A DNA stretch of 64,000 nt, from contig FMBT01000300.1 of assembly GCA_900095095.1 (NCBI GenBank), positions 558,001 to 622,000 on the forward strand, given 5' to 3'. This document shows, piece after piece, positions 32,749-43,773 of the stretch (position 1 is the first letter of the stretch; each line of letters begins with the position of its first letter). The notes below the pieces were generated by a model. It did no database searches. It was not told the DNA's origin and was given only the letters and a program-made list of their open reading frames with translations. Source of the DNA: Fragilariopsis cylindrus CCMP1102 (Eukaryota; Bacillariophyta; Bacillariophyceae; Bacillariales; Bacillariaceae). The translations under genes and the position numbers were made by a program.

Positions 32749-33581
32749 TCATTTACATAGACTGTGCAACAAAGAATACGAGTTCGAATATTCTTCGTTG
32801 AAATCTGGACAAGTATGTAGCAAGTGGACAGTGAATGCTACGGCAATGCTTGATGTAAGATGCCACAAAAAGTGAAGATAAATCCAACCCTGTAGATCCA
32901 TTATTTGCTTCGATTGGTTTGCCAAAATAAAAGTGTATATAGGTATAACGGCAATCGTGGTGGTAATAATTTTGAGGCAGAGGGCGGCTCGAAATATAAC
33001 TAGAAGTGTGTTGGCAGTTGCAAAAAAACGATCAATGCCGTGAATCCAGGAGTCTCCCCCCACATAAACATAGTCTGCCATGACGGAAATAAGCGCTTGT
33101 GTAAGCCAAATGGACTGCTCTAAAGGATTACTGTTGCAGAATAAAGCTGGAAGACAATATAGTACCCCAGACCCACCCGCGATCAAAGAACGGCATTCAT
33201 GACCTGACCAAGGCATCCACTACTTCTGAATTCCTCTGTCATTCCCCGGGCTTGCGTCTTCGCCACCTTGGTAATTTCACAGAAACTGTACAAGGAAGAA
33301 ATCTTTGATGACACTGCTCCTTCGTTATTTGAGTTTGGTTCATTCGAAAACTCAGCAGTCCTCTTAATTGTGGGCGACTTGTTATTGCGTAGCAGGGTAT
33401 TATTGTGGTACTGTATCCACAAAATGAAAGCGACGAGGCTGAAATCTCTGAAGGAAACTCTAACGCCACAACCGGGGAATTCTAGTAGAGTCATTATTTT
33501 CAGCAATTCCTGGTGTGCCTTGGTGTTTTCGCCGGCGTGTTGTTGCTTCCTTCTCACAATGGTATGTGCGGTGGTGCCCAT
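32749..33581 (-). CDS. Unrecognised multi-span membrane protein, frame broken
   Basis: Two overlapping frames on the minus strand, 33183-33581 and 32749-33216, each about 130-155 aa, read as parts of one product. The downstream part has three to four hydrophobic segments: GVLYCLPALF, the segment before ADYVYVGGDSWIHGIDRFF, IITTTIAVIPIYTFIL, and LHFLWHLTSSIAVAFTVHLL. The polar signature DSWIHGIDRFFATANT between spans looks conserved-family-like, but I cannot name the family. The frames change near 33190-33215 without an obvious intron; an indel, an unrecognised splice or independent starts are all possible. Could be a pseudogene. Confidence 0.5.
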
Positions 33582-34850
33582 ATGGAATAAAGTGGGTTGC
33601 GTAAGACGTCTTGAGCATCAAGCCTGCCAGAGTTATCCGAAATATCGTCTCAACTCTCAAATGTACCGTACAGTCTATATTGTAGGATCACTGCGTTCCT
33701 CCATCTTCACTGGCGGAATGGAAGAAAATTACAGATTCGTAAGGCATCATTTTTTTTTTCGGCATCAAATATTTGCTTAAATTTATTTTCTACTTCATAC
33801 TCGTAAATGTACATTTGCCGTAGTATGCCGCTTTGTGAAAGAGTAATCGAACTAATCGAACCGTTGCTCTTCATCATCAGTACTTTCATCCCTCATCCTC
33901 AGTTCATAACATACTGTACTACACTGAAGTACAGGTACTGTAACATACTTAACACATACTAGTACTACTATGTATTATGATGAACGGGCACAAGATCACA
34001 GAAAGAATCATCCAAATATCAGCTACCCTCCATTCCAAGAAATTTTGTTATTGGCATGGCTTCTTCTTTACTGTACTATATAATCAGCTAGCTACTTGCT
34101 TGCTAAGGTTGTTACATCAATAAACTGTCATAATATCAATTTGGGTAGATACGCCATCATCAGAAAGGAATGATGATCCATGATCCAGTGATGAATTGGG
34201 CAATAGAAAGGCAAACAATGAATGTCACAAGTAAAGAAACTTCTTTCAGAGCCCAGTTAGTTTTACTCACACAAATTCTGGACTGCCTAGTATAGGAATG
34301 TATTCATGCAGGATGAATATGAAATGAAATAGAACAGGAATGTGTGTTTGTGTGTGTGTGTGCGTTCACTCAGATATAGGTGTGATTAGAATAACGTATG
34401 TTACAGCACCATTTGAATTCATTCCATACATTCCATATTCCTTGGAGTGAAGTTGCATAGTTCAAATCGTGTGCATGCATTGTCAAGAGATTTCCATCTG
34501 TCTCACAGAGGAGCCTGATGTAGAAAATAAGTTCACTGCCAAAGCAAAAGTAAGTTAAAAGAATGATTTCTTACAGTATTAAGAAGATTACACATCTACA
34601 TATTTTACCAGTGTGCATTAAATATGCATGCAATAATAATTGTAATTGTAAGGTGAGGTCAGATGGAGTTTCTGTTTAAGCTAAAATTATTGATAAGATT
34701 TTACATTGAGTTGCAAATTTAAGACATTTTATTGATCATAATTATTTTTTCAATTTAACGATTTGCAAGTTTTATTTATTTCATTTGTCAAGCTCTTTGT
34801 TACAGGCTTAGTTATATATGTCATCATTCTTTTCGTATGCAGTTTTGATT
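33582..34850. other. Intergenic region without recognised gene
   Basis: Spacer with a TG microsatellite at about 34341-34363. No gene recognised. Confidence 0.5.
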
Positions 34851-36110
34851 TTAATTTCCTTCTACTAAGGTTGCTGCCATGGACGGAGCACAGCCTTGGC
34901 CTTCAGAACAGACTTGTACTTCCTTCTTTTCGTAAGTTGTTTTGTACCATTCAGCAGTGCGACGAATACCTTCCTCAAACGGAATCTTTGACTTGTATCC
35001 CAAGTACTCGTAAGCTTTGTTAACATCCGCGCATGTGTAGGGAACATCTCCCGGCTGGTCAGGCATAACCTTGATAATAGCCTTTTTTCCAACGTGCTTC
35101 TGGACCAAACCAATGAATTTCTTCAGTGAAGTACCTTCACCCTTTCCAAGATTAAACAATTCGTACTTGTGTCGACGGTCAATCGTACGGACCACGCCGT
35201 CAACAATATCAGAAATGTAAGTGTAATCACGACTGGAGGAGCCATCACCATACTGCTGCATTTCAACTCCACGGCTGACACGATCAATAAACTTGAAGGG
35301 TGCCATATCGGGTCGTCCACGAGGTCCGTATACTGTGAAGAATCGAAGACCAGAAATATTGAGCTGGTATAAATGATGGTAGGTGTAGGCAAGTAGTTCG
35401 CAGGCCTTTTTGCTGGCAGCATATGGACTGACTGGATTGTCGACATTCTCCTCTTCCGAAAAGAATGTACTCTTGGAGCCACCGTAAACGGAAGATGAAG
35501 ATGCGAAAACAAAATTTTCCACGCCGTATTTGTGTGATAATTCCATTAGCTGAGTCGTTCCTTTAATGTTAGAGTGAATATAGACAAAAGGATCTTGAAT
35601 GGAAGGACGGACACCAGCGCGGGCCGCCATATGGCACACCCATTTAGGCTGGTCGGTTTTAAAGATATTTTCCATCAATTCTTCGTCACAAATATCGCCA
35701 CGGTAGAATGTAACTCTTCCTTCCTCGGGATAAGACTCCTGAAGAAGCTTGATGTTAGATTCCTTAATATTGACATCATAGTAATCATTTATTTCGTCCA
35801 CAATAACAACGTCGTCACCACGTGAAAGGAGATATTCAGCAACATTGCTTCCAATGAAGCCTGCGCCACCCGTGACAAGCACCTTTTTGTATCCGACATG
35901 AGGAGCTACAGCAGTACGCTCAGTAACTGCTTTGGAATTGCTGATATCAGAAAACATAACCGAGCTTCCAGATCTGTGAAAAGATTGAGTTGATTCATTG
36001 GTATTCGAATCGTGTGAAATTGATGCATCCGAACTCGAATGATTGCAGGTGCTTTCATCGTCACTCGAGACGAGAACAGGCATGCTGGGAGAGTGATTAA
36101 GATTCTTCAT
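34851..36110 (-). CDS. UDP-glucuronate 4-epimerase (extended SDR)
   Basis: Single-exon, 419 aa. Extended short-chain dehydrogenase with NAD-binding TGGAGFIGS at about residues 80-88, the catalytic SSSSVYGG and SPYAASKKACELL (YxxxK) and FTVYGPRGRPDMA. The pattern (AARAGVRPS, YGPRGRPDMAP, MPDQPGDV) is that of UDP-glucuronate 4-epimerases rather than UDP-glucose epimerases. It interconverts UDP-glucuronate and UDP-galacturonate for acidic cell-wall or secreted polysaccharides. The 70-residue N-terminal extension is Ser-rich and polar, without the membrane span found in plant GAE enzymes, so a cytosolic enzyme is likely. Confidence 0.93.
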   Translation of the reverse strand: MKNLNHSPSMPVLVSSDDESTCNHSSSDASISHDSNTNESTQSFHRSGSSVMFSDISNSKAVTERTAVAPHVGYKKVLVTGGAGFIGSNVAEYLLSRGDDVVIVDEINDYYDVNIKESNIKLLQESYPEEGRVTFYRGDICDEELMENIFKTDQPKWVCHMAARAGVRPSIQDPFVYIHSNIKGTTQLMELSHKYGVENFVFASSSSVYGGSKSTFFSEEENVDNPVSPYAASKKACELLAYTYHHLYQLNISGLRFFTVYGPRGRPDMAPFKFIDRVSRGVEMQQYGDGSSSRDYTYISDIVDGVVRTIDRRHKYELFNLGKGEGTSLKKFIGLVQKHVGKKAIIKVMPDQPGDVPYTCADVNKAYEYLGYKSKIPFEEGIRRTAEWYKTTYEKKEVQVCSEGQGCAPSMAATLVEGN

Positions 36111-37904
36111 CTTAGCGGTAGTTTACTTGTTCGGAAATGCGTCGATTGATTGATGATAGGGCGGGAATGTACCTCCTACATCATTGTAACGATATAATAT
36201 ACGGTCAGAAGTGGAAGAAAAGAATAAGTTATAGTAAAGGAACAGTAGTGGAAAATACTCTACTTCATTTGGTATGCTGATGTAATGCGATGGTAAAATC
36301 GTCACTAACCTTTGACGCAAGACCGTTTGAAGCCGAAGAAAGGGAACGTGGTTGAGCAGTGTTTGGCCGTTGCTCTTGACGAGTAACGACTAGTAGGTAG
36401 GTTGTGTTGGTTGTTGGTGTGTATTCGAGATCGAATAAATAAACTAACAGCAATGATAATGTGCCGTAAGTCTTAATCAATATTCGATTGCAAATCAAGG
36501 AGCGGAAAGTGAACGATGTAGTTGATTGTTCGTTTGTTTATAAGATTTTGTGATTGTTTATGAATCTTGGCGGTACTGTACTGTATATCATCTTCTTCAG
36601 ATTTACATTTGATAAATTTCTCGGATACTGTAGTTTTTGTACTGTACGTACACAATCACATCACATCCGCTGGTTACCACAAACGTAACGTGGCCAAAAA
36701 TGCACTTGTAAATCAAGACCTCGCACTGACCTCACCGAGTTGTTATCGCCGTAGATGAGTGAGTGAGTCACTATTCAATAAAGTTGTACGGTAGTAGTAG
36801 TATTCAAATAAGTATAGTCTGACTGACTCACTATTCAGATACTGAAAATTTTCAGAATCCCCAATTGTGCACGTCTGGATCATTTGTTTTTTTGAGTCGC
36901 GGATACTAGGATACAAGTTTGATATTATTATTATCACAACTAAACACAAGCAAGTCATTTTTGCATTCATACATTCCCTCCCTTCATGTACTAGTACAGT
37001 AGTATCAATAAGTATACTGCTTGCTTTCTAAGAAAATATCATTTGCTGTTGGGGTAGCATCAATATCTGGACAGTAAGGTTGTAAGTATACTTTCACACA
37101 TGGGTGGTCTACAACACTTTTACATAAGCGCTCATAATTGACCACTATAAGTGTGCTATTGAAACATGTTGCTAAATCTCTAGGAAGTAGTATTGATTAG
37201 GGCATTCGTTCCATACGACTTCCGCAATAAATCAACTGAACGTCAATATCTAAATCGTCGTCAACATCGATCATAGGTGAACACAGCAACAACTAGACAC
37301 CGATCCTACCGAACGTCAACAGCAGAATTTTCTCCGGTCAAGAGATCCACCTATCACCGATCGGCTATAATGGGAAAGAATAAGGATCCACCGAAAAATA
37401 TGGAAGAAATCTGAGGTTGCTCGAAGCCGAGATTGGATGCTGATGGTAATCCTACTAAGGTAAAAGCACCTCCTCCTAATGGTTTGTTATCTCACGAATT
37501 TCTTACAAGACCATTATAATGACATAGCTGACATTATTCAAATCTCTACAAGGCATTTGACTCGATCGCCACAGAATAAACTTTTAACTGTCTCGGTTCA
37601 AAAAAAAACGGTTTACGTAGAAACCATATGGGATACAGAATAACGAATCGACGGCACGACGCTAGAAAAAATAGTAACGGAACGGAACCGCAAAAGAAAA
37701 GATGGTCACCCAATCGTTAAAACTCAAATCAAATCCCAAAGACTACCGTTACTTCTTGGCGATATCCACCCTAGCTAGAAAGTTGTCTCTTGGCAATTCA
37801 TACCAGGATAATATACCACCACTATGTTCGAAATTTGCGTTCAGCAAAACAAATGCGAAGTAATATAGTGGTGAGAGAGACAAATATATAGATGTGTGAG
37901 GTAT
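36111..37904. other. Intergenic region without recognised gene
   Basis: 1.8 kb spacer. Around 37370-37520 there is a short coherent coding-like stretch (LDADGNPTKVKAPPPNG) preceded by MGKNKDPPKNMEEI in another frame, possibly the ruin of a small gene. Otherwise stop-dense. Confidence 0.45.
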
Positions 37905-39692
37905 TTAATAGCGGTCATATCCTCCTCCTCCTCCTCCTCGATTGTCTCGACCATATCCGTCATCGTAGCCACCTATTAATAATATAGAAACAGACAGCGC
38001 GATCAGAAAATATTGAAGAAGAGAATACAAAACAAAGGGCATCAAGAAGCAGCTGCACTTTGTGTTTCAGGACTAAAATACAAAACGTTGGTGACGTATT
38101 TTTGGTAACAGAACCATGCAATCTTTGCGGTTATTATTTACAATTAGGCCCACTATATATTCGAACCGGTAGAAAAAGATACCGAACAACATTCTGACGA
38201 ATAATATTTTTACACAGTACGGTTCTTACCTCCGCCGCCGCCGCCACTACCACCGCCTCCTCGGTATCCACTATAATATTATGGGAAAAACGTCGTGCAG
38301 CATGGATGAATGTTAGAACTGCATGTGTAAAGCAAGGCCTCAATGCTTCGTTAAAAGGTTAAAAATCTACTTACCCACCACCACCACCACTGCCACGATC
38401 ATCGTAACCACCACGATGGCGGTCACCATATCCATCTCCTCCTCCGCCTCCACCTCTGTCATCGTAGCGACCTCCATAACCACTACCGCCACCACCACCG
38501 CCACCAGAGCCACGATCATCATACCCGCCACGACCACCGTAACCGCCGCCACCACCTCCATTATAGCTACAATTCGAAACCAGGACAAAGCATTGTGTGA
38601 GATAAATAGAAACATTTGATATCATTCAGAAAAATATACACTCGAGCAATGGAAAAATATTGTCAATCGACCGACATAAATAAGATTACACTACATGGAA
38701 TAAACGACTTACCCGCCTCCGCCGCCACCGTAACCGCCACCGCCACCTCCACCGTAGCTATAATTAGAAAAGAACAGATTATTGTGTAAGATACAGAAAC
38801 AATTGACATCATCATAAAAATATATACTCGATGAATAGAAAAAAAATTGTTGTCGACAACGCTCGTATTACACTATTCAAATGCACGGTAAGAAACGACT
38901 TACCCGCCTCCACCGTAACCTCCGCCACCTCCGCCGTAACTGCAATTCGAAACAGGAGAAATGAAAGTGTGAGAAAGCAGTGTCAATGAAAGATAAACAG
39001 GAAGATAAAATAAAACTCGAGGCGGGGTAGAAACATTGTTAACAACGACTCGACTCGACTCACCCATTATCATCGTAACGTCCACCGCCACCACCGCCAC
39101 CGCGGTATCCTCCGCCTCCACCGCCGCCGCGTGGACCGCCACCACCGCCGCCACCTGCATCTGCACCACGAGGCTGAGCTTCATTCACACGAAGCGTACG
39201 TCCATCAATTTCCTGTCCGTTTACTTTGTTGCAAGCGTTTTCAGCTTCCGTAGATGGCATAGTCACAAATGCGAACCCACGTACTCGACCTGAATCACGG
39301 TCCGTTGGCATGAAACAATCGTTAACGGTTCCGTACTCCTCAAACATACGTCTAATTTCCGCTTCGGGCGTATCGAAAGATAAGTTTCCTACGTATAGCT
39401 TAACCTCCTCCTTTCCGGACGAATTAAAGGTTCCAGATCCACCAGGACCGGCCGCTGCACCGCGTTCACCTTTGGGCCTCGATTCGTTCACACGGATAGT
39501 TCGACCGTCCAACTGAGCCTGGTCCATCTTGGAAATAGCCTTTTCGGCAGCGTCACGAGTAGAGAGCGTTACGAATCCAAATCCACGTGGACGATTGGTA
39601 TTCCGTTCTACCGGTAAGAAAACATCAGTCACTGTCCCGAACTCACCAAATGTTTCACGGAGGCGTGGCTCGTCCGTAGCTATAAATAATGC

Positions 39693-39723
<31 letters not shown>

Positions 39724-40050
39724 ACATATGAAAATCAACGATGAGAAGACAAAAGAGTCACAAAAACAACACTACTACGACAATAAATAATATCTATGAA
39801 GGCCATACAAAACAACTGAAATATTTTGCTTACCGTAGTCCAAATTACCGACGTAAAGTTTGACCTCATCTGCACTACCACCACCATCACCACCACCAAC
39901 ACCACTGCTGATATTGCTATCACCACCTCCATCTTGGGGAGCAGCTGCATCATTGTTATCACCGCCGCCACTAGTGGGTGGATAATCCTTTTCGTTGTCT
40001 CCAGAAGGCATTCCGCGATCGGGGGATCGAGAACGTTCGCGATCAGTCAT
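37905..40050 (-). CDS. Two-RRM glycine-rich RNA-binding protein with microexons
   Basis: Seven exons on the minus strand: 40050-39834, 39679-39064, 38939-38904, 38757-38713, 38566-38375, 38270-38230, 37972-37905. All have GT-AG borders and consistent phase, giving 404 aa. RRM1 (RNP2 KLYVGNL, RNP1 RGFGFVTL) is interrupted by intron 1; RRM2 ([15 protein letters not shown]) lies wholly in exon 2. The N-terminus is Ser/Arg- then Gly/Asp-rich. The tail, spread over five small exons, is RGG/GGY low-complexity ([16 protein letters not shown]), typical of nucleolin-like, hnRNP or cold-inducible proteins that bind RNA and phase-separate. Exons of 36, 45 and 41 nt encode almost only Gly/Tyr. Intron 1 holds a TA microsatellite (about 39692-39722). 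Confidence 0.92.
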
Positions 40051-40418
40051 GGTTAGCGTTTTTGATTGAAAAATAAGTAAAGTTTGATTGCGATTCGTTG
40101 CTGTTAGCAGAACGATAGTTTAGTTTCAGAGCTAGCTTGATTGTTACTACGACTATTCCTTGTATTCTTGAACTGGTCGTACTCTGTTGTTAGTGGTGTT
40201 TGTACAATTCATTCTTCGCACGTTCGAACGTGTACTTACTGGTATCAAAAGAATAGGACCATATCCCGAAGACAGGCAGACCATTGATATAAATTTCACG
40301 TTTTTCAAAAAATAAGTTACTACACGATGATCATAATATATTTAGTAAACGTCGTTACTCACTAACGTTACTGGTAGTACATCACAAAAATATCCATTTT
40401 TTTGATCGTTGAGGAAGT
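40051..40418. promoter_or_regulatory. Divergent promoter region between RRM and GAPN-type genes
   Basis: 368 bp separate the head-to-head starts. No defined elements recognised; it must contain both promoters or 5' leaders. Confidence 0.4.
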
Positions 40419-42824
40419 ATGAGGTTTTCAACTTTATGTGTTACAGCTATCCTCTTGCATTGTGGTGTTTCTGCAGAGCAGGGAATTTGTAGAGGACCAG
40501 AAAGTCCTCCTTTTATCAATCCCAAACTAATGATTCAGGGGGAAATAAAATCGTCATTCGATGGCGTGGAAAAGACACCTCTCGCTGATGTCCATGGTTG
40601 CTGTACAAGTAGTCTGCCAGTAGATGAATGCAACGACAGCAAAAAGGATGCCTCAACAACAATATCATTTGCTCAACCTATTATTGGGAAAATGCCACAG
40701 TTGAGCACAGAACAAACACTTCAAATTATGAAGGACGCCGAAACAGCGTGGGACGGAGGATCGGGTGTTTGGCCGCAACTTCCGCTTCGGGAACGACTGG
40801 ATGCAATCGAACGACTATTGAAAGACCTGGAGACGAATCAACGTGAGAAAATGGTGCAAGTATTGATGTGGGAAATTGGTAAAAATCGAAAGGATGCAGA
40901 AAGTGAATTTGATCGAACAATAAAATTTTCACGTGACGCTATGCAAGTCATTAGAGGAATCAATACGAACGCCGACGGCGACGATGATGTTACCAATGAA
41001 TTCGCAGGGTCCTGGCAATCACATGGATCTACCATGGCATTTGTTCGGCGTGCAGCGATTGGTAAGTTACTTAACTTTACTTCAGAGAAGAAGAAGAAGA
41101 AGAAGTAGAAAAGGAAAACATCCTGTTTTTGTTTTTATTTGAAGCCTTAATTAAACATACATTTCTTCTTCTTATATCATCATGTATTTGTACGCAGGCA
41201 TCGTCTTATGCCTCGGTCCTATGAATTATCCGTTGAACGAGACATATGCCACCTTGATTCCAGCCTTGCTAATGGGCAATGTCGTCTTGATGAAGGTATG
41301 CCATTATAATCATAATCATCGTCGTCGTCATATTGAAAATGAACAAGGAAGTTTTTTGAAGTGGTGTTTATTCATTTATTCAGAATGAAAAATAATATGT
41401 CTTAACTATACATCTTTGTTATCTCCCTCTTCTCTTCTCCTTCTGTGTATACCACGAACGATCCACGTATGTCTAATGTCTTTTACGAATTAACATGATG
41501 AAAGATTCCAACAGTCGGGGGACTTGTACATTTATTAACAATGGAGGCCTTCCAAAAGGCTTTGCCAGCAGGTGCCATGAATTTTATCTCCGGTCGGGGA
41601 CGAGATACAATGCCAACCCTTATGAAGACAGGCAAGATTGATTCACTGGCATTTATCGGTGGATCTTCTGCTGCCGATTCCCTCATTCGACAGCATCCTC
41701 ATCCCCATCGGCTGAAAATCTTTCTACAACTCGAAGCTAAAAATATGGGAATTTTCTTACCAGATTTGTTTCAAGATACAGCAAACAGGGCTGAGGAGCT
41801 ATCAAAAGCTGTCGATCAAGGAATCTTGGGTGGTAAGAAAAACGTGAATATTAATTATACTATTTGTGTTAAGTCTTTTTTTCTTATGTATTTGTATGAA
41901 TTCTCACAGTAAATCAACTTTGTTTTGTATATAGCTCTCAGTTTTAATGGACAACGATGTACGTCCCTCAAACTGTTCTTCATCCCGAAAGGACATGGAG
42001 CTGAATTCAGTAGACAAATGGCAGAAAAAATAGATAAAATGCATGTTGGCCTCCCGTGGCAATCATGGGATGATGACGATGATAGTAATGACAGTAAACC
42101 CATATATTCCCATTTCACACCATTACCCAGCAAGAGCCGCATTGACTTGATGAGACGGTTAATTGACGATGCGGTATCGAAAGGTGCGGAAATTGTAAAT
42201 AAACAGGGAGGAGAAATAATCGGTGGAAATGACTCAACTCTGATGGTGCCAGCCGTATTATATCCCGTTACTCCTGACATGGACATTTACTATGAAGAAC
42301 AATTTGGACCAATTGTCCCAATCACTGAGTATGAAAGTCTAGAATCTGTCCTCCTTTATGGACAACAAGGAATTTACGGACAACAAGTCTCTATTTTCGT
42401 TTCTGAAGAGGAAACTAATAATGCGGCCAAACTGTTGGATAGATTTTCAACTGTTTTTGGAAAGATAAATATCAACTCTCAATGTGGTCGATCTCCCGAT
42501 ACACTGCCATTCTCGGGCCGAAGATCAAGGTACGTGTTGAGATCATGACGGAATTTTGTTGTTAAAGGCTTGCATATCACAATTATTGCATTCTTTACAT
42601 GTTGATTTTTTTAGAGATTCAATGAAGTTTCTCACCTATGTAATTTGTCGTCTTAACGATTTAGTGCCATGGGAGTCATGAGTGTCAAAGATGCACTACG
42701 GGAATTTTCCGTCCCAACTGTTATAGCGTATAAGGATAGCGAAATCAATACAAGAATTCTTCAGGAAATCGAATCAGCATCCATTTTTTTGCAGGGCGGT
42801 AGTTCCTACACGTCTAATTTGTAA
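40419..42824 (+). CDS. GAPN-type aldehyde dehydrogenase with signal peptide
   Basis: Five exons: 40419-41061, 41198-41295, 41505-41832, 41935-42529, 42665-42824; phase is consistent, 607 aa. ALDH superfamily with Rossmann part [31 protein letters not shown], cofactor region [26 protein letters not shown], catalytic Cys in [12 protein letters not shown], and [20 protein letters not shown] and the GRRSSAMGVMS ending resemble non-phosphorylating NADP-dependent glyceraldehyde-3-phosphate dehydrogenase (ALDH11/GAPN), which makes 3-phosphoglycerate and NADPH. In the usual LELGG box, Gln replaces the first Glu and Glu stands two residues later. The first 20 residues are a signal peptide (cut after GVSA), pointing to the secretory or plastid-envelope compartments. 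An aldehyde of another kind cannot be excluded. Confidence 0.87.
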
Positions 42825-43773
42825 TTTCATCGTCATCACTTTGAATTTCATTACGGATCAAACTACTAACAATAGATTCGGGAAATAATCGTATAGTTTG
42901 AGGTAATCTAGTACCGATATTAATTAAATGATTTTGATTGTTACCACAAAAATTAACTTTCTTCAACACGAATATAATATTTGTTCTAAATCATGATTTT
43001 AGATAGGAAATACACAAGATACATCCTCCACACTTATGTTGCGTTGATGCACACATGCAATTATTCAGTGACTATCATAAAATCCACACCTTGCTCTGGA
43101 CATTCGCTAGCTAGCTACTTCGAGGTAGCAATAGCAAATGCACAATAAAGAACTGGACGAGAATAAACCTGTGCTAGAAATGGGGTAGCGGGAATGATTG
43201 CTATTATAGAAGGAATGCTTATTGATGGTCAAGTTGATGTTGTTGATGTTGCAGTTACCTAATTTTGATCAATAACAATCACACCTCTAATCATGGTGTC
43301 TATGTTCTACATAAGTTCGTCGATACATTTCCTACATATTGGGTATTGCGAGGTATGAAATTGATAGCAGGAGAAACTGACCAATAAATGCACTAACGAA
43401 TATTGTTTAGAATAACAATAAATATACTTTAATGTCTTGAAAAAGTATGTTAAGTTGGATCTAATAATAATTCACTGCTAGATTGATCAAAACCCACTCA
43501 CAACTATTTAAGCGAGCACAAAATAGGTCTGATTATGAATATATAGAATTAAGTTGTTCATCAAACTAGAGATTTAATTTTATAGAAATTAGTAATACAT
43601 CAATTAATATAGTGTATTAGTAATAATGTAAACGTTCATCAAATATATGTTGTATAGGGAACCATGGTGGTACAAAGCAATAAAAAAAAGCACAGTGGAT
43701 TTCTCGCATATGAGAGATTTTGCTGTTGGTTGCGAATTATTATTTATCATCAATGATATCTTTTTAATCTTAT
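42825..43773. other. Intergenic region between convergent genes
   Basis: Holds the 3' ends of the GAPN-type and aldolase genes; AT-rich, no gene recognised. Confidence 0.5.

Noticed and set aside
33268-33780. 170-codon plus-strand frame
   Set aside because: Antisense to the membrane-protein region and random-looking in composition (Phe/His runs at the end); the minus-strand frames have better membrane-protein character.
38323-38619. Thr/Ala-rich plus-strand frames opposite the RRM gene
   Set aside because: Antisense shadows of the GGN-rich microexons.
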